The notes beneath the pieces were generated by a model, which saw nothing but the letters and a program-made list of their open reading frames with translations, was not told the origin of the DNA and searched no databases. DNA of 64,000 bases, taken from contig CAXXSX010000002.1 in assembly GCA_963677165.2 (NCBI GenBank), positions 1,364,001 through 1,428,000 of the forward strand. The letters are read 5' to 3'. This document shows positions 25,733-33,445 of the stretch, in pieces (position 1 is the first letter of the stretch; the number at the start of each line of letters is the position of its first letter). The DNA comes from JAFGXT01 sp963677165 (lineage in GTDB: Bacteria; Verrucomicrobiota; Lentisphaeria; Victivallales; SZUA-371). Both the position numbers and the translations under genes were made by a program.

Positions 25733-25755
25733 GCTTTATGCGCTCGGAGATCGCA
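25733..25755 (-). repeat. 23-bp inverted repeat, left arm
   Basis: The reverse complement is exactly TGCGATCTCCGAGCGCATAA plus AGC, identical over 23 bp to 26398-26420. The two arms bracket the SpoIIAA-like gene. Confidence 0.7.
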
Positions 25756-25987
25756 TGCTACTTGGGAAAAACTAAAATTCGGAGAGTTTTATTCAGATAG
25801 ATTAAAAATTACAATCATAGTTTTCACGTGATTATTGCGTGAATTTATTTTCGTTCGTGTGTCAAGAAACCGCCAAATATTATTCCAAAACACGAACAGG
25901 AAAACAGTGCCCTTGTGTATACTTGGGCGGTGTTTGCTTGTTGTTTTGGAAAGGCCTTGGCGGGCCTCTTGACGCGGCAAGTACAAC

Positions 25988-26014
25988 GCCGCCCTTTTTC
26001 GTTTTTAGGGCGGC
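25988..26014 (+). promoter_or_regulatory. Leader hairpin of the SpoIIAA-like gene
   Basis: 8-bp perfect stem GCCGCCCT/AGGGCGGC with a T-rich loop, ending 20 bp before the start codon and just before the AAGGGGGT ribosome binding site. A second GC-rich hairpin (AGGCC..GGGCCT) lies upstream. It may modulate translation; no known riboswitch class is recognised. Confidence 0.45.
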
Positions 26015-26034
26015 AACTCACAAAGGGGGTTGTC

Positions 26035-26376
26035 ATGGCAATCAGGGAAATCGTAGTACGTGACGGAGAAGTAACGGTAAAGGCATTTGGAACTCTAACG
26101 ACACAGGACCTGGATATCGCCCAGGGGTATATTTATATCAATTACGAAACGATCAAAAAACTCCAGCGTCAGATTTTCGATTTTACCGAGGTAGAGGAAT
26201 GCAATCTCAATTCATCGCAGATTTTTAATCTTGCCGCACTCGACAACTCGGCGATTCTGACCAATCCCGAAATTGAATTCATCAAAATCGCACCACTGCC
26301 GCAAATATACGAAATGTGTTGCGAATGGCACCAGAATATAATCGTCTGCGCCAAAACCAGAATATTGCGGCATTAA
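26035..26376 (+). CDS. Short SpoIIAA/STAS-like protein
   Basis: 113 residues from the ATG at 26035, which has a near-perfect AAGGGGGT ribosome binding site; upstream in-frame codons belong to the structured leader. The pattern, a beta-strand start REIVVRDGEVTVKAFG, then YETIKKLQRQIFDFTEVEEC and a helix-strand-helix end (IKIAPLPQIYEMCCEWHQNI), resembles the small SpoIIAA-like/STAS proteins widespread in environmental bacteria, whose function is unknown. It stands alone between 23-bp inverted repeats in the accessory segment, with no partner gene. Confidence 0.55.
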   Translation: MAIREIVVRDGEVTVKAFGTLTTQDLDIAQGYIYINYETIKKLQRQIFDFTEVEECNLNSSQIFNLAALDNSAILTNPEIEFIKIAPLPQIYEMCCEWHQNIIVCAKTRILRH

Positions 26377-26397
26377 CAGGAACACAAGTCCGTTGCT

Positions 26398-26446
26398 TGC
26401 GATCTCCGAGCGCATAAAGCAATTTTGCTGATATCATGTGGATTTT
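26398..26446 (+). repeat. 23-bp inverted repeat right arm and AGCAATTTTGCT repeat copy 3
   Basis: 26398-26420 is the exact inverted partner of 25733-25755. It runs directly into CATAAAGCAATTTTGCTGAT, the repeat also found at 23640. Confidence 0.7.
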
Positions 26447-26535
26447 AGTACAGCCTCAAAAGTCCTAGCGCGGCAAAGCCGCAATCAAAGAGACTTTCGG
26501 TTTCAGGCTTTAGGCTTCAGGAAATGCTATTCTCG

Positions 26536-26624
26536 GGTAGGGACGGTTCTCCGTAACCGTCAGCTATTTTGTGCCGGAGCACAAAATCCCGGGAGACAGT
26601 GCGCTGCGGAGAGCGTTCCTTACC
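26536..26624 (-). repeat. 89-bp three-hairpin element, copy 2 (inverted)
   Basis: Reverse complement aligns without gaps to 23768-23856 with 10 differences, several of them compensatory or in loops. Similarity appears to continue about 17 bp beyond the GGTA end (GAAATSATCGRATTTT). Confidence 0.8.
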
Positions 26625-26957
26625 AAAATTCGATCATTTCGGGGCCGTTTATTCATCAGCGGTAAAAGAAAACAACTTGCACGCTTTCAGGCAAGTAGAC
26701 AAATTATCGGGCAAGTAGCCAATTTCAGCAAAAAAGCAATGCTTTATAAAGATGATTTTCTTAAAAACCGTCATTTTTGCTCTGCTTTGTTTTTGTTAAT
26801 TATAGGCAAGTGTGCAGATATTTGCCTGTTTTCATGGCCGTAACAACTGGAGTTATTCGGCTTGGACGTTTATCTTTAATCATTGTTACAAACAAATGGC
26901 GACAGAATATATCTGCCGGTAATTAATTTTTTCCCGCTTCCGTAGCGCGTAGCGCGA

Positions 26958-26994
26958 AGTTTGAAGCGGTACAAACGCAATCCGTCGTACGGAT
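26958..26994 (-). repeat. 37-bp inverted-repeat arm, right
   Basis: Inverted partner of 23511-23547 (33 of 37). It ends 14 bp before the start codon of the SDR gene, so that gene's leader lies within or just after the repeat. Confidence 0.8.
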
Positions 26995-27008
26995 AGGAAA
27001 CACGTAAA

Positions 27009-27830
27009 ATGAAAAACTCTTTATTTGATCTCGAAGGCAAAGTAATCGCGGTAACTGGTGCAGCCGGAGTACTTGCCGGTGGAACTGCAAAGTATCTGCT
27101 CGAACAGGGCGCGACTCTGGTTATGCTTGACCTCTTCCAGGAAAAAGTCGACCAGGTTGTGGCTGACTGCAAAGCTAATATTTCTGAAAAAGTTTCCGGC
27201 TATGCCTGCAACGTTCTCGACCAGGCCGCTCTTGATGGCGTTTACGAAAAAATCATGGCTGAACATGGCAGAGTAGACGTACTGATCAATGGCGCAGGCG
27301 GTAATATGCCCGGCGCGACCATCGGTCCGGACCAGACGATTTTTGACCTCAACCTCGACGACTACGACAAAGTTCTGGCACTGAACCTTAAGGGTACCGT
27401 AATGCCGACCATCACGTTCGCCAAAGCTATGGCAAAACAGAAAAGCGGTTGCATCGTCAACTTCTCTTCCATGTCTGCCGGACAGGCCCTGACTCGCGTT
27501 CTCGGTTACTCAAACGCCAAGGGTGCTATCGACAACTTTACCCGCTGGATGTCAGTTGAACTGGCCCAGAAATTCGGCGGCGACATTCGCGTTAACGCCA
27601 TTGCGCCTGGATTCTTCGTAAGTAACCAGAACCGTGCTCTGCTGCTCAATGAAGACGGTACTTTCACTGAACGTGGTAACCAGGTAATCAACAAGACTCC
27701 GATGGGACGTTTCGGCGAGCAGGATGAAGTATACGGCTGCATTCACTACTTGATCAGTGAAGCCGCTAAATTCGTTACCGGTACAGTAATCCCGGTCGAC
27801 GGCGGATTCTCAGCCTTCTGCGGCGTGTAA
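27009..27830 (+). CDS. SDR-family oxidoreductase, probable fructuronate/mannonate reductase
   Basis: 273-residue classical short-chain dehydrogenase. It has the cofactor motif TGAAGVLAGGTAKYLLEQG, catalytic Ser in NFSSMSA, and catalytic Tyr/Lys in GYSNAKGA; the C-terminus has the VIPVDGGFSAF end. The close match to SDR mannonate oxidoreductases of the YjmF kind, with mannonate dehydratase 4.3 kb downstream, suggests it reduces fructuronate to mannonate with NAD(H). Substrate is inference; the SDR class is certain. It starts just after the right arm of the accessory segment. Confidence 0.85.
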   Translation: MKNSLFDLEGKVIAVTGAAGVLAGGTAKYLLEQGATLVMLDLFQEKVDQVVADCKANISEKVSGYACNVLDQAALDGVYEKIMAEHGRVDVLINGAGGNMPGATIGPDQTIFDLNLDDYDKVLALNLKGTVMPTITFAKAMAKQKSGCIVNFSSMSAGQALTRVLGYSNAKGAIDNFTRWMSVELAQKFGGDIRVNAIAPGFFVSNQNRALLLNEDGTFTERGNQVINKTPMGRFGEQDEVYGCIHYLISEAAKFVTGTVIPVDGGFSAFCGV

Positions 27831-27837
27831 TGCATTT

Positions 27838-28076
27838 TGGCTGGCGCCGACCAGCGTTCCGCCGCTGGACCACGTCCGGCAAGGTGCCGGTGCCAGTTAA
27901 TTGCGTTAATTTGGTCAAAACAAGTTTTGCCTCAAATTAACGCAATGGAGCGTCATTAAAGAAATTTGAATTTATAAATCGCGTAGCGATTTTGCGGCAC
28001 ATTATTCGCCACCGCGGGTTCCGCGGACGCGATCCAACGGCGGGTCGTTGGTCGGCGAAGCCGAAATAAACATAAC
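27838..28076. repeat. MITE-like element with terminal inverted repeats and central hairpin
   Basis: Arms at 27847-27878 and 28024-28055 are inverted copies at 26 of 32 positions (CCGACCARCG..CCGCCG.TGGA); weaker symmetry continues outward to the GGCTTCG/AAATAAA end. Inside lies a hairpin with a 13-bp perfect outer stem (27900-27946: ATTGCGTTAATTT/AAATTAACGCAAT). No coding capacity. A truncated copy lies at 34886-35018. Confidence 0.65.
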
Positions 28077-28105
28077 CTATACTTATCACCAGGGAGGATA
28101 AGGCA

Positions 28106-29389
28106 GTGAAAAAGAACTTGTTAATAGCACAGTCCGGCGGACCTTCGCCGGTAATAAACAGTTCTCTCCGCGGGGTTGTAGAAGCGGCGAAATGCTTTCC
28201 GGACAAGATCGGCAAGATCTATGGCGGATGGCATGGAATTGAGGGCATACTGAAAGAAGAACTGCTGGACCTGACGGTTCAGTCGGATGATGAAATCGCT
28301 TTGCTGCGGAACACTCCCGCAGCCGGAGCGATCGGTACCTGCCGCTATAAAGTCAAGTCGCACCAGAAGGAAGACTTTGACCGGATCGTTGAGGTGCTCA
28401 AGGCACATGACATCGGTTATTTCCTCTATAACGGCGGCAACGACTCCATGGACACTGCAAACAAGGTTGCAAAACTTGCTCAGGAACGCGGTCTTGACGT
28501 GATTGGCATCGGCGTTCCGAAAACCATCGACAACGATGTCGGCGACAGTGAGTTCAAGCTGATCGACCATACTCCCGGATTTGGTTCTGTGGCCCGCTAC
28601 TGGAGCCATATCGTACAGAATACCGAAGAAGAAAATCGTGGCTCGTGCCCGGCGGACCCGGTAATCGTGCTTCAGGCAATGGGACGCAAGATCGGATTTA
28701 TCCCGGCGGCGGCAAGGCTGGCGGACCCGAAACGTGAAATGCCGCTGCTGATTTTCCTGTACGAAGCCGGTCTGACCATGGAAGAGATGGCGGACAAGAT
28801 CAATGATACGGTGAAAGAACGCGGACGTGCCATTGTGGTCCTTAGTGAGGGTTGCGATGTGGGCGATCTCGGTTTTACCAAGGATAAATTTGGTCATGCG
28901 CAGTTTGGCGCGAGCCAGACAACCGTACAGCAGGCCATGGTAAACTATTTGAATAAACACGGCATCAAGGCATCGGGCAATGCCAGAGGGCAAACCTTCG
29001 GCACCGACCAGCGCAGTACCGCTATTTACGCTTCAACCGTAGATCTCGACGAAGCATATCGTGTGGGACAGAAAGCCGTGGAACTGGCAGTGACCGGCGA
29101 AGGCGGTTATATGTCCACAATTCTGCGTGACCCCGGCATAATCTATCAGGTGCGCTACGACAAGGCTCCGCTGGAGCTGGTGGCAAACTCTGAACGGTTC
29201 TTCCCGAAGAACTGGATTACCGACAGCAAGAGCGACGTGACCGATGAATTTGTTGCCTATTGTCGTCCGCTGATCGGCGAAGACTGGGCATCCGTGCCGA
29301 TGATCAACGGCCGTCAGCGCTTTACCCGCTTTGAACCGGTATTCGCCGAAAAGAAGTTAACCGATTACGTTCCTGAAGATTACAGATAA
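28106..29389 (+). CDS. pfp: Pyrophosphate-dependent 6-phosphofructokinase
   Basis: 427 residues from a GTG with an AGGGAGGA ribosome binding site. PFK family: QSGGPSPVINSSL phosphate loop, YNGGNDSMDTA, PKTIDNDV, and AMGRKIGFIPAAARLAD. Two positions that separate PPi- from ATP-dependent enzymes point to PPi: Asp113 where ATP enzymes have Gly, and Lys139 in PKTIDND where they have Gly. It catalyses reversible phosphorylation of fructose 6-phosphate. Asn112 in GGND is a variation from the usual GGDD. It is 18 bp upstream of a HAD hydrolase gene, probably one operon. Confidence 0.9.
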   Translation: MKKNLLIAQSGGPSPVINSSLRGVVEAAKCFPDKIGKIYGGWHGIEGILKEELLDLTVQSDDEIALLRNTPAAGAIGTCRYKVKSHQKEDFDRIVEVLKAHDIGYFLYNGGNDSMDTANKVAKLAQERGLDVIGIGVPKTIDNDVGDSEFKLIDHTPGFGSVARYWSHIVQNTEEENRGSCPADPVIVLQAMGRKIGFIPAAARLADPKREMPLLIFLYEAGLTMEEMADKINDTVKERGRAIVVLSEGCDVGDLGFTKDKFGHAQFGASQTTVQQAMVNYLNKHGIKASGNARGQTFGTDQRSTAIYASTVDLDEAYRVGQKAVELAVTGEGGYMSTILRDPGIIYQVRYDKAPLELVANSERFFPKNWITDSKSDVTDEFVAYCRPLIGEDWASVPMINGRQRFTRFEPVFAEKKLTDYVPEDYR

Positions 29390-29407
29390 ACCCAGGAGGA
29401 TTAAAAT

Positions 29408-30295
29408 ATGGATTATGTGGCACAACTGAAAAATATGCCGAAAAAATTTGATTTCTTTATCGGGCTGGACAGCGATGGCTGCGTGTTCGACACCATGGAA
29501 GTGAAGCAGAAAGAGTGCTTTTGTCCGGCAATAATCAAACATATGGGCGTACAGTCCGTCAGCAAAATCGGACGTGAGACCTGGGAATTTGTGAATCTTT
29601 ACAGCAAGACTCGCGGCTGCAATCGTTTCCTGGCGGTACAGCGTTTTCTTCAGCTGATGAAGGAACGCCCTGAAGTTGCCCGTCGCGGCGTGACTATTTC
29701 GGATTATACTGAGCTGGATGCCTGGATCAAGCGTGAATCCAAGCTGGGAAATCCTGCGCTGGAAGCCGAAGTGAAAAAGACCGGCAACCCGGAACTGACG
29801 AAGCTGCTGGCATGGAGTACCGAAGTAAACGATCGTATTGCCGACATGGTTTATGGTATTTCTCCGTTTCCTTATGTGAAGGAATTTCTGGAGCAGGCTC
29901 AAAGCAAAGCCGACTGCATTGTGGTTTCACAGACTCCGCTCGAAGCACTGGTGCGCGAATGGGAAGAAAATAAGATCGACTCATATATTGAACTGATTGC
30001 CGGACAGGAACACGGCACCAAGAGCGAGCATATCCAGTTCGCGACCGAAGGCAAGGGCTACGACAGCGACAAAATCCTCATGGTCGGTGATGCCCCCGGA
30101 GACTACAAAGCGGCAAAAAACAATAACGCGTTGTACTTCCCGATTGTTCCGGGTGATGAAGAAAATTCATGGAAAGAACTGGCGTCGGAAGGCCTCGAAC
30201 GTTTCCTGAACGGAACATTTGTCGGAGAATATCAGCAGAAACTGCTTGATGAATTCGACAAGGCTCTGCCGGAAAATCCTCCATGGGTCGGTTAA
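29408..30295 (+). CDS. HAD-family hydrolase
   Basis: 295 residues. Motif I is FFIGLDSDGCVFDT with nucleophile Asp21 and general acid Asp23; a helical cap (about 30-165) follows; motif II/III is DCIVVSQTPLEAL...; motif IV is ILMVGDAPGDYKAA. A phosphatase of the phosphoglycolate phosphatase-like subgroup. It sits 18 bp behind the PPi-phosphofructokinase gene and before 6-phosphogluconate dehydrogenase, so a sugar-phosphate substrate is likely. Ribosome binding site AGGAGG. Confidence 0.85.
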   Translation: MDYVAQLKNMPKKFDFFIGLDSDGCVFDTMEVKQKECFCPAIIKHMGVQSVSKIGRETWEFVNLYSKTRGCNRFLAVQRFLQLMKERPEVARRGVTISDYTELDAWIKRESKLGNPALEAEVKKTGNPELTKLLAWSTEVNDRIADMVYGISPFPYVKEFLEQAQSKADCIVVSQTPLEALVREWEENKIDSYIELIAGQEHGTKSEHIQFATEGKGYDSDKILMVGDAPGDYKAAKNNNALYFPIVPGDEENSWKELASEGLERFLNGTFVGEYQQKLLDEFDKALPENPPWVG

Positions 30296-30477
30296 GCCGC
30301 TCCAGGCTTCGCCGTTGCGGAAAAAATACTATTGACACAGAGTGTATTATATAAAGGATATAGGTTATTCAGGGTATAGCAGGTAGATAAAGGAATTAAG
30401 TATTAAAAAATGCAACGCGTTTTTTTTACTTAAAACTTAAAACTTAATTGTTAAAAATATACAGGGGAAAAGAAACA

Positions 30478-31929
30478 ATGAGTAAAGCAGATATTGGATT
30501 GATCGGACTCGCGGTAATGGGCGAAAATCTTGTTCTCAACATGGAGAGCAAGGGGTTCACCGTGGCTGTTTTCAACCGTACCGTGGAAAAAGTCGATAAC
30601 TTCGTCAACGGCCGTGGTGCCGGAAAGAATTTCATCGGCTGCCACAGCATTGAAGAACTCTGCGCGAACCTTGAACGTCCGCGTAAAGTGATGATGCTGG
30701 TTAAGGCGGGCAAGCCGGTTGACGCGATTATCGAACAGGTCATCCCTTATCTTGAGCCGGGCGATATTGTGATCGACGGCGGCAACAGTCATTTCCCCGA
30801 TACCATACGACGTACCGCTTACCTGAAAGAAAAGGGTTTGCGCTACATCGGCACCGGCGTTTCCGGCGGAGAAGAAGGCGCGCTGAAAGGTCCTTCCATG
30901 ATGCCGGGCGGACATCCCGAAGCCTGGGAATACGTCAAACCGATCTTCCAGTCGATTGCCGCTCATGTCGGCGACGAGCCCTGCTGCGAATGGGTCGGCA
31001 ACGATGGTGCCGGACACTATGTGAAGATGGTCCACAACGGTATTGAGTACGGCGATATGCAGATGATCTGCGAAGCCTACAACCTGATGAAATCCGTGCT
31101 GGGATTGTCCAATGATGAAATGCATGAAATATTTACGGAATGGAACGAAGGCGAACTCGACAGCTATCTGATTGAGATTACCCGTGACATTCTGAAGGAA
31201 ATCGACCCGGAAACCGGCAAACACGTTGTAGATATCGTGCTTGATACTGCCGGACAGAAGGGAACCGGTAAATGGACCAGCCAGAGTGCTCTTGACCTCG
31301 GCGCGGTATCTCCGACCATTGCGGAAGCGGTATTTGCCCGCTGTGTATCCGCCATCAAGGAAGAACGCGTTGCCGCCAGCAAGGTGTTGAATGGCCCCGG
31401 CGCTGAATTTACCGGCGACAAGAAAGAATTTGTTGAAGACATTCGCAAGGCGCTTTACGCGTCCAAGATTTGTTCGTATGCCCAGGGCTATCAGCTGATG
31501 CGCATGGCTGCTCAGGAATACGGATGGGAACTGAACTTTGGAGAAATCGCTCTGATGTGGCGCGGCGGCTGCATTATCCGTGCGAAGTTCCTTGGCGATA
31601 TTAAGCAGGCTTTCGAAAAGAATCCCGGCCTGTCAAATCTGCTGCTGGATGACTTCTTTAAACAGGTGATCGACGACTGCCAGGCATCCTGGCGTAAAGT
31701 TGTAGCCACCGCCGCATATTCAGGGGTGCCGGTTCCGGCCTTTTCGAGCGCCCTGACTTATTATGATTCATACCGTTCCGCGGTACTGCCGGCAAATATG
31801 CTGCAGTGCCAGCGCGACTACTTCGGCGCCCATACGTATGAGCGTAACGACCGCGAACGCGGCACGTTCTTTCATACCGACTGGTGCCGTCTTGGCGGGA
31901 ACACGACGTCCAGTACATACGACGCCTAG
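30478..31929 (+). CDS. gnd: 6-Phosphogluconate dehydrogenase, decarboxylating
   Basis: 483 residues from the ATG at 30478 (CAGGGGAA ribosome binding site). N-terminal Rossmann GLAVMGENLVLNM, the cofactor loop FNRTVEK with NRT typical of NADP use, the motif VSGGEEGALKGPSMMPGG, and the active-site GHYVKMVHNGIEYGDMQ with catalytic Lys. The long helical C-terminal domain has typical length and ends DRERGTFFHTDW. Oxidative pentose phosphate pathway: 6-phosphogluconate to ribulose 5-phosphate, CO2 and NADPH. Separate promoter likely, since a 182-bp gap precedes it. Confidence 0.97.
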   Translation: MSKADIGLIGLAVMGENLVLNMESKGFTVAVFNRTVEKVDNFVNGRGAGKNFIGCHSIEELCANLERPRKVMMLVKAGKPVDAIIEQVIPYLEPGDIVIDGGNSHFPDTIRRTAYLKEKGLRYIGTGVSGGEEGALKGPSMMPGGHPEAWEYVKPIFQSIAAHVGDEPCCEWVGNDGAGHYVKMVHNGIEYGDMQMICEAYNLMKSVLGLSNDEMHEIFTEWNEGELDSYLIEITRDILKEIDPETGKHVVDIVLDTAGQKGTGKWTSQSALDLGAVSPTIAEAVFARCVSAIKEERVAASKVLNGPGAEFTGDKKEFVEDIRKALYASKICSYAQGYQLMRMAAQEYGWELNFGEIALMWRGGCIIRAKFLGDIKQAFEKNPGLSNLLLDDFFKQVIDDCQASWRKVVATAAYSGVPVPAFSSALTYYDSYRSAVLPANMLQCQRDYFGAHTYERNDRERGTFFHTDWCRLGGNTTSSTYDA

Positions 31930-31961
31930 CGTATGACATCATAATAATTAATTTGTATGCG

Positions 31962-32055
31962 TCCCGGTAAAGTGGAAGGATACCGGGAATGACATAGTAA
32001 GGTATCGTTTTTTGATACTGTATCCGGCCGGATTTGGGGAAACCCATCCGGTCGG
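31962..32055 (+). terminator. Hairpins between gnd and uxuA
   Basis: TCCCGGTA/TACCGGGA (31962-31988) and CCGGCCGGAT/ATCCGGTCGG (32024-32055, followed by TTTGT) form two successive hairpins after gnd. They suggest termination or processing between the genes; the U-tracts are short. Confidence 0.5.
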
Positions 32056-32138
32056 TTTGTATATATACGCCTGCGCGGTTGCAGCGGAAAGCGGTTATTT
32101 TCCGCCCGTGCCGGTATTGAATTTAGGAGCTGTAAACT

Positions 32139-33350
32139 ATGTTTATGGAAGAAACATTCAGATGGTACGGACCTGAGGATCAGGTCAGCCTGAACTACAT
32201 ACGTCAAGCCGGGGCAACCGGGGTGGTGACGTCGCTTCACCATATCCCGTACGGAGCCGTATGGACCGTTGAAGAAATCAAAAAACGCAAGAAAATCATT
32301 GAAGATGCGGGATTGAAATGGAGCGTGGTCGAAAGTCTGCCGGTTCACGAGGATATCAAAACCCGTACCGGTAATTACAAGGAATATATCGAAAACTACA
32401 AACGTTCGCTGTATAACCTTGGAGCTTGTGGTATCCAGGTTGTGACCTACAACTTCATGCCGGTGCTGGACTGGGTTAGAACCGACCTGCGCTACCGCCT
32501 CAGCGATGGTTCCGAAGCGTTGTTCTTTGACCGCAAAACCTTTATTGCTTTTGACATTTTTATTCTGAAGCGTACCGGCGCCGAAAAGGAATGTCCGCCG
32601 GAAGCCGTTGAAAAAGCACGCGCTTATTATGAAAGCCTGACCGAGAAACAACGCAAGGAACTTGAAACAAACATTATTGACAACTTCCCTGGTTTCAAGG
32701 GTATGACTATCGACAAGATTCGCACTATGCTGGCCAAGTACGACGACATTGACCGTGATAAGCTGAAAGAACACCTGAAACTCTTCCTGTCAGAAGTTGT
32801 TCCTGCCGCAGAAGAATCCGGTTGTCGCATGGTTATTCATCCTGACGATCCGCCGTTCTCCGTTCTTGGTCTGCCGCGTATCTTCAGTAACCTTGAAGAC
32901 ATTCGTGAGCTGCTGGCAATGGTTGACAGTCCGTCAAACGGCATTTGTTTCTGCTCCGGTTCATTCAGCGGCAGACTCGACAATGATATTGTTAAGATGT
33001 TCAAAGAATGCGCCCATCGCGTTGGTTTCATTCACCTGCGCAGCACTCAGCACGACAGTGAAGGCAATTTCTATGAAGCCAAACACCTGGAAGGCTGCGT
33101 TGATATGTACGGACTGGTCAAGGCGATCATCGAAGAACAGATCGTTCGTAAGGGCGGCAACCGTGCCGACTGGAAGATTCCATATCGTCCCGATCATGGT
33201 CACACAATGATGGATGACCTGGAAAAACCGGCAGTTGCCAATCCGGGATACTCAGCGATCGGACGTTTGCGCGGTATGGCGGAAATCCGTGGACTGGAAT
33301 TCGGCATTCTGAATGCCTTCTTCCCGCACTGCCTGCACATCAACGATTAA
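32139..33350 (+). CDS. uxuA: D-mannonate dehydratase
   Basis: 403 residues. The start MEETFRWYGPEDQVSLNYIR and GATGVVTSLHHIPYGAVW are characteristic of UxuA. Conserved metal-site residues appear as GCRMVIHPDDPPF, CFCSGSFSG and VGFIHLRSTQHD. It dehydrates D-mannonate to 2-keto-3-deoxygluconate in hexuronate catabolism, with Mn/Fe as cofactor in the family. The SDR reductase upstream would supply mannonate from fructuronate. The 2-keto-3-deoxygluconate kinase and aldolase are not in the window. AGGAGC ribosome binding site. Confidence 0.95.
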   Translation: MFMEETFRWYGPEDQVSLNYIRQAGATGVVTSLHHIPYGAVWTVEEIKKRKKIIEDAGLKWSVVESLPVHEDIKTRTGNYKEYIENYKRSLYNLGACGIQVVTYNFMPVLDWVRTDLRYRLSDGSEALFFDRKTFIAFDIFILKRTGAEKECPPEAVEKARAYYESLTEKQRKELETNIIDNFPGFKGMTIDKIRTMLAKYDDIDRDKLKEHLKLFLSEVVPAAEESGCRMVIHPDDPPFSVLGLPRIFSNLEDIRELLAMVDSPSNGICFCSGSFSGRLDNDIVKMFKECAHRVGFIHLRSTQHDSEGNFYEAKHLEGCVDMYGLVKAIIEEQIVRKGGNRADWKIPYRPDHGHTMMDDLEKPAVANPGYSAIGRLRGMAEIRGLEFGILNAFFPHCLHIND

Positions 33351-33377
33351 GTAATAGGTCTATTTGATCTCAAAAAA

Positions 33378-33409
33378 ACCGGCAACAAGGCCAAAACCTT
33401 GCTGCCGGT
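33378..33409 (-). terminator. Terminator between uxuA and ahcY
   Basis: 13-bp stem with one mismatch (ACCGGCAACAAGG/CCTTGCTGCCGGT). On the minus strand it is followed by seven T residues, so it terminates ahcY; it may act weakly for uxuA. Confidence 0.8.
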
Positions 33410-33445
33410 ATAATTCTTACTTACTTGCCCGCGGAGGCTCTCCGC

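Larger units (their letters stand above)
25219..26034. other. Promoter region of the TA pair and repeat-containing spacer
   Basis: 816 bp. Near the TA pair are two inverted repeats (25251-25281, 25306-25350). Further right are a diverged copy of the AGCAATTTTGCT repeat (25600-25639), the left arm of a 23-bp inverted repeat (25733-25755), and the hairpin leader of the next gene. The short open frames overlapping here show no coding support. Confidence 0.6.
26377..27008. other. Repeat-rich intergenic region, right part of accessory segment
   Basis: 632 bp with the right 23-bp inverted-repeat arm and AGCAATTTTGCT copy (26398-26446), a hairpin GCGCGGCAAAGCCGC, the inverted 89-bp element (26536-26624) and the right 37-bp arm (26958-26994). 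Open frames here cross these repeats and are not credible genes. Confidence 0.65.

Noticed and set aside
25733..26446. Integron gene cassette with attC sites around the SpoIIAA-like gene
   Set aside because: The flanking 23-bp repeats are inverted, not direct, and lack the RYYYAAC/GTTRRRY ends; no integrase is near.
26438..26665. 75-codon open frame on the plus strand
   Set aside because: It crosses the 89-bp hairpin element, has no ribosome binding site and a low-complexity composition.
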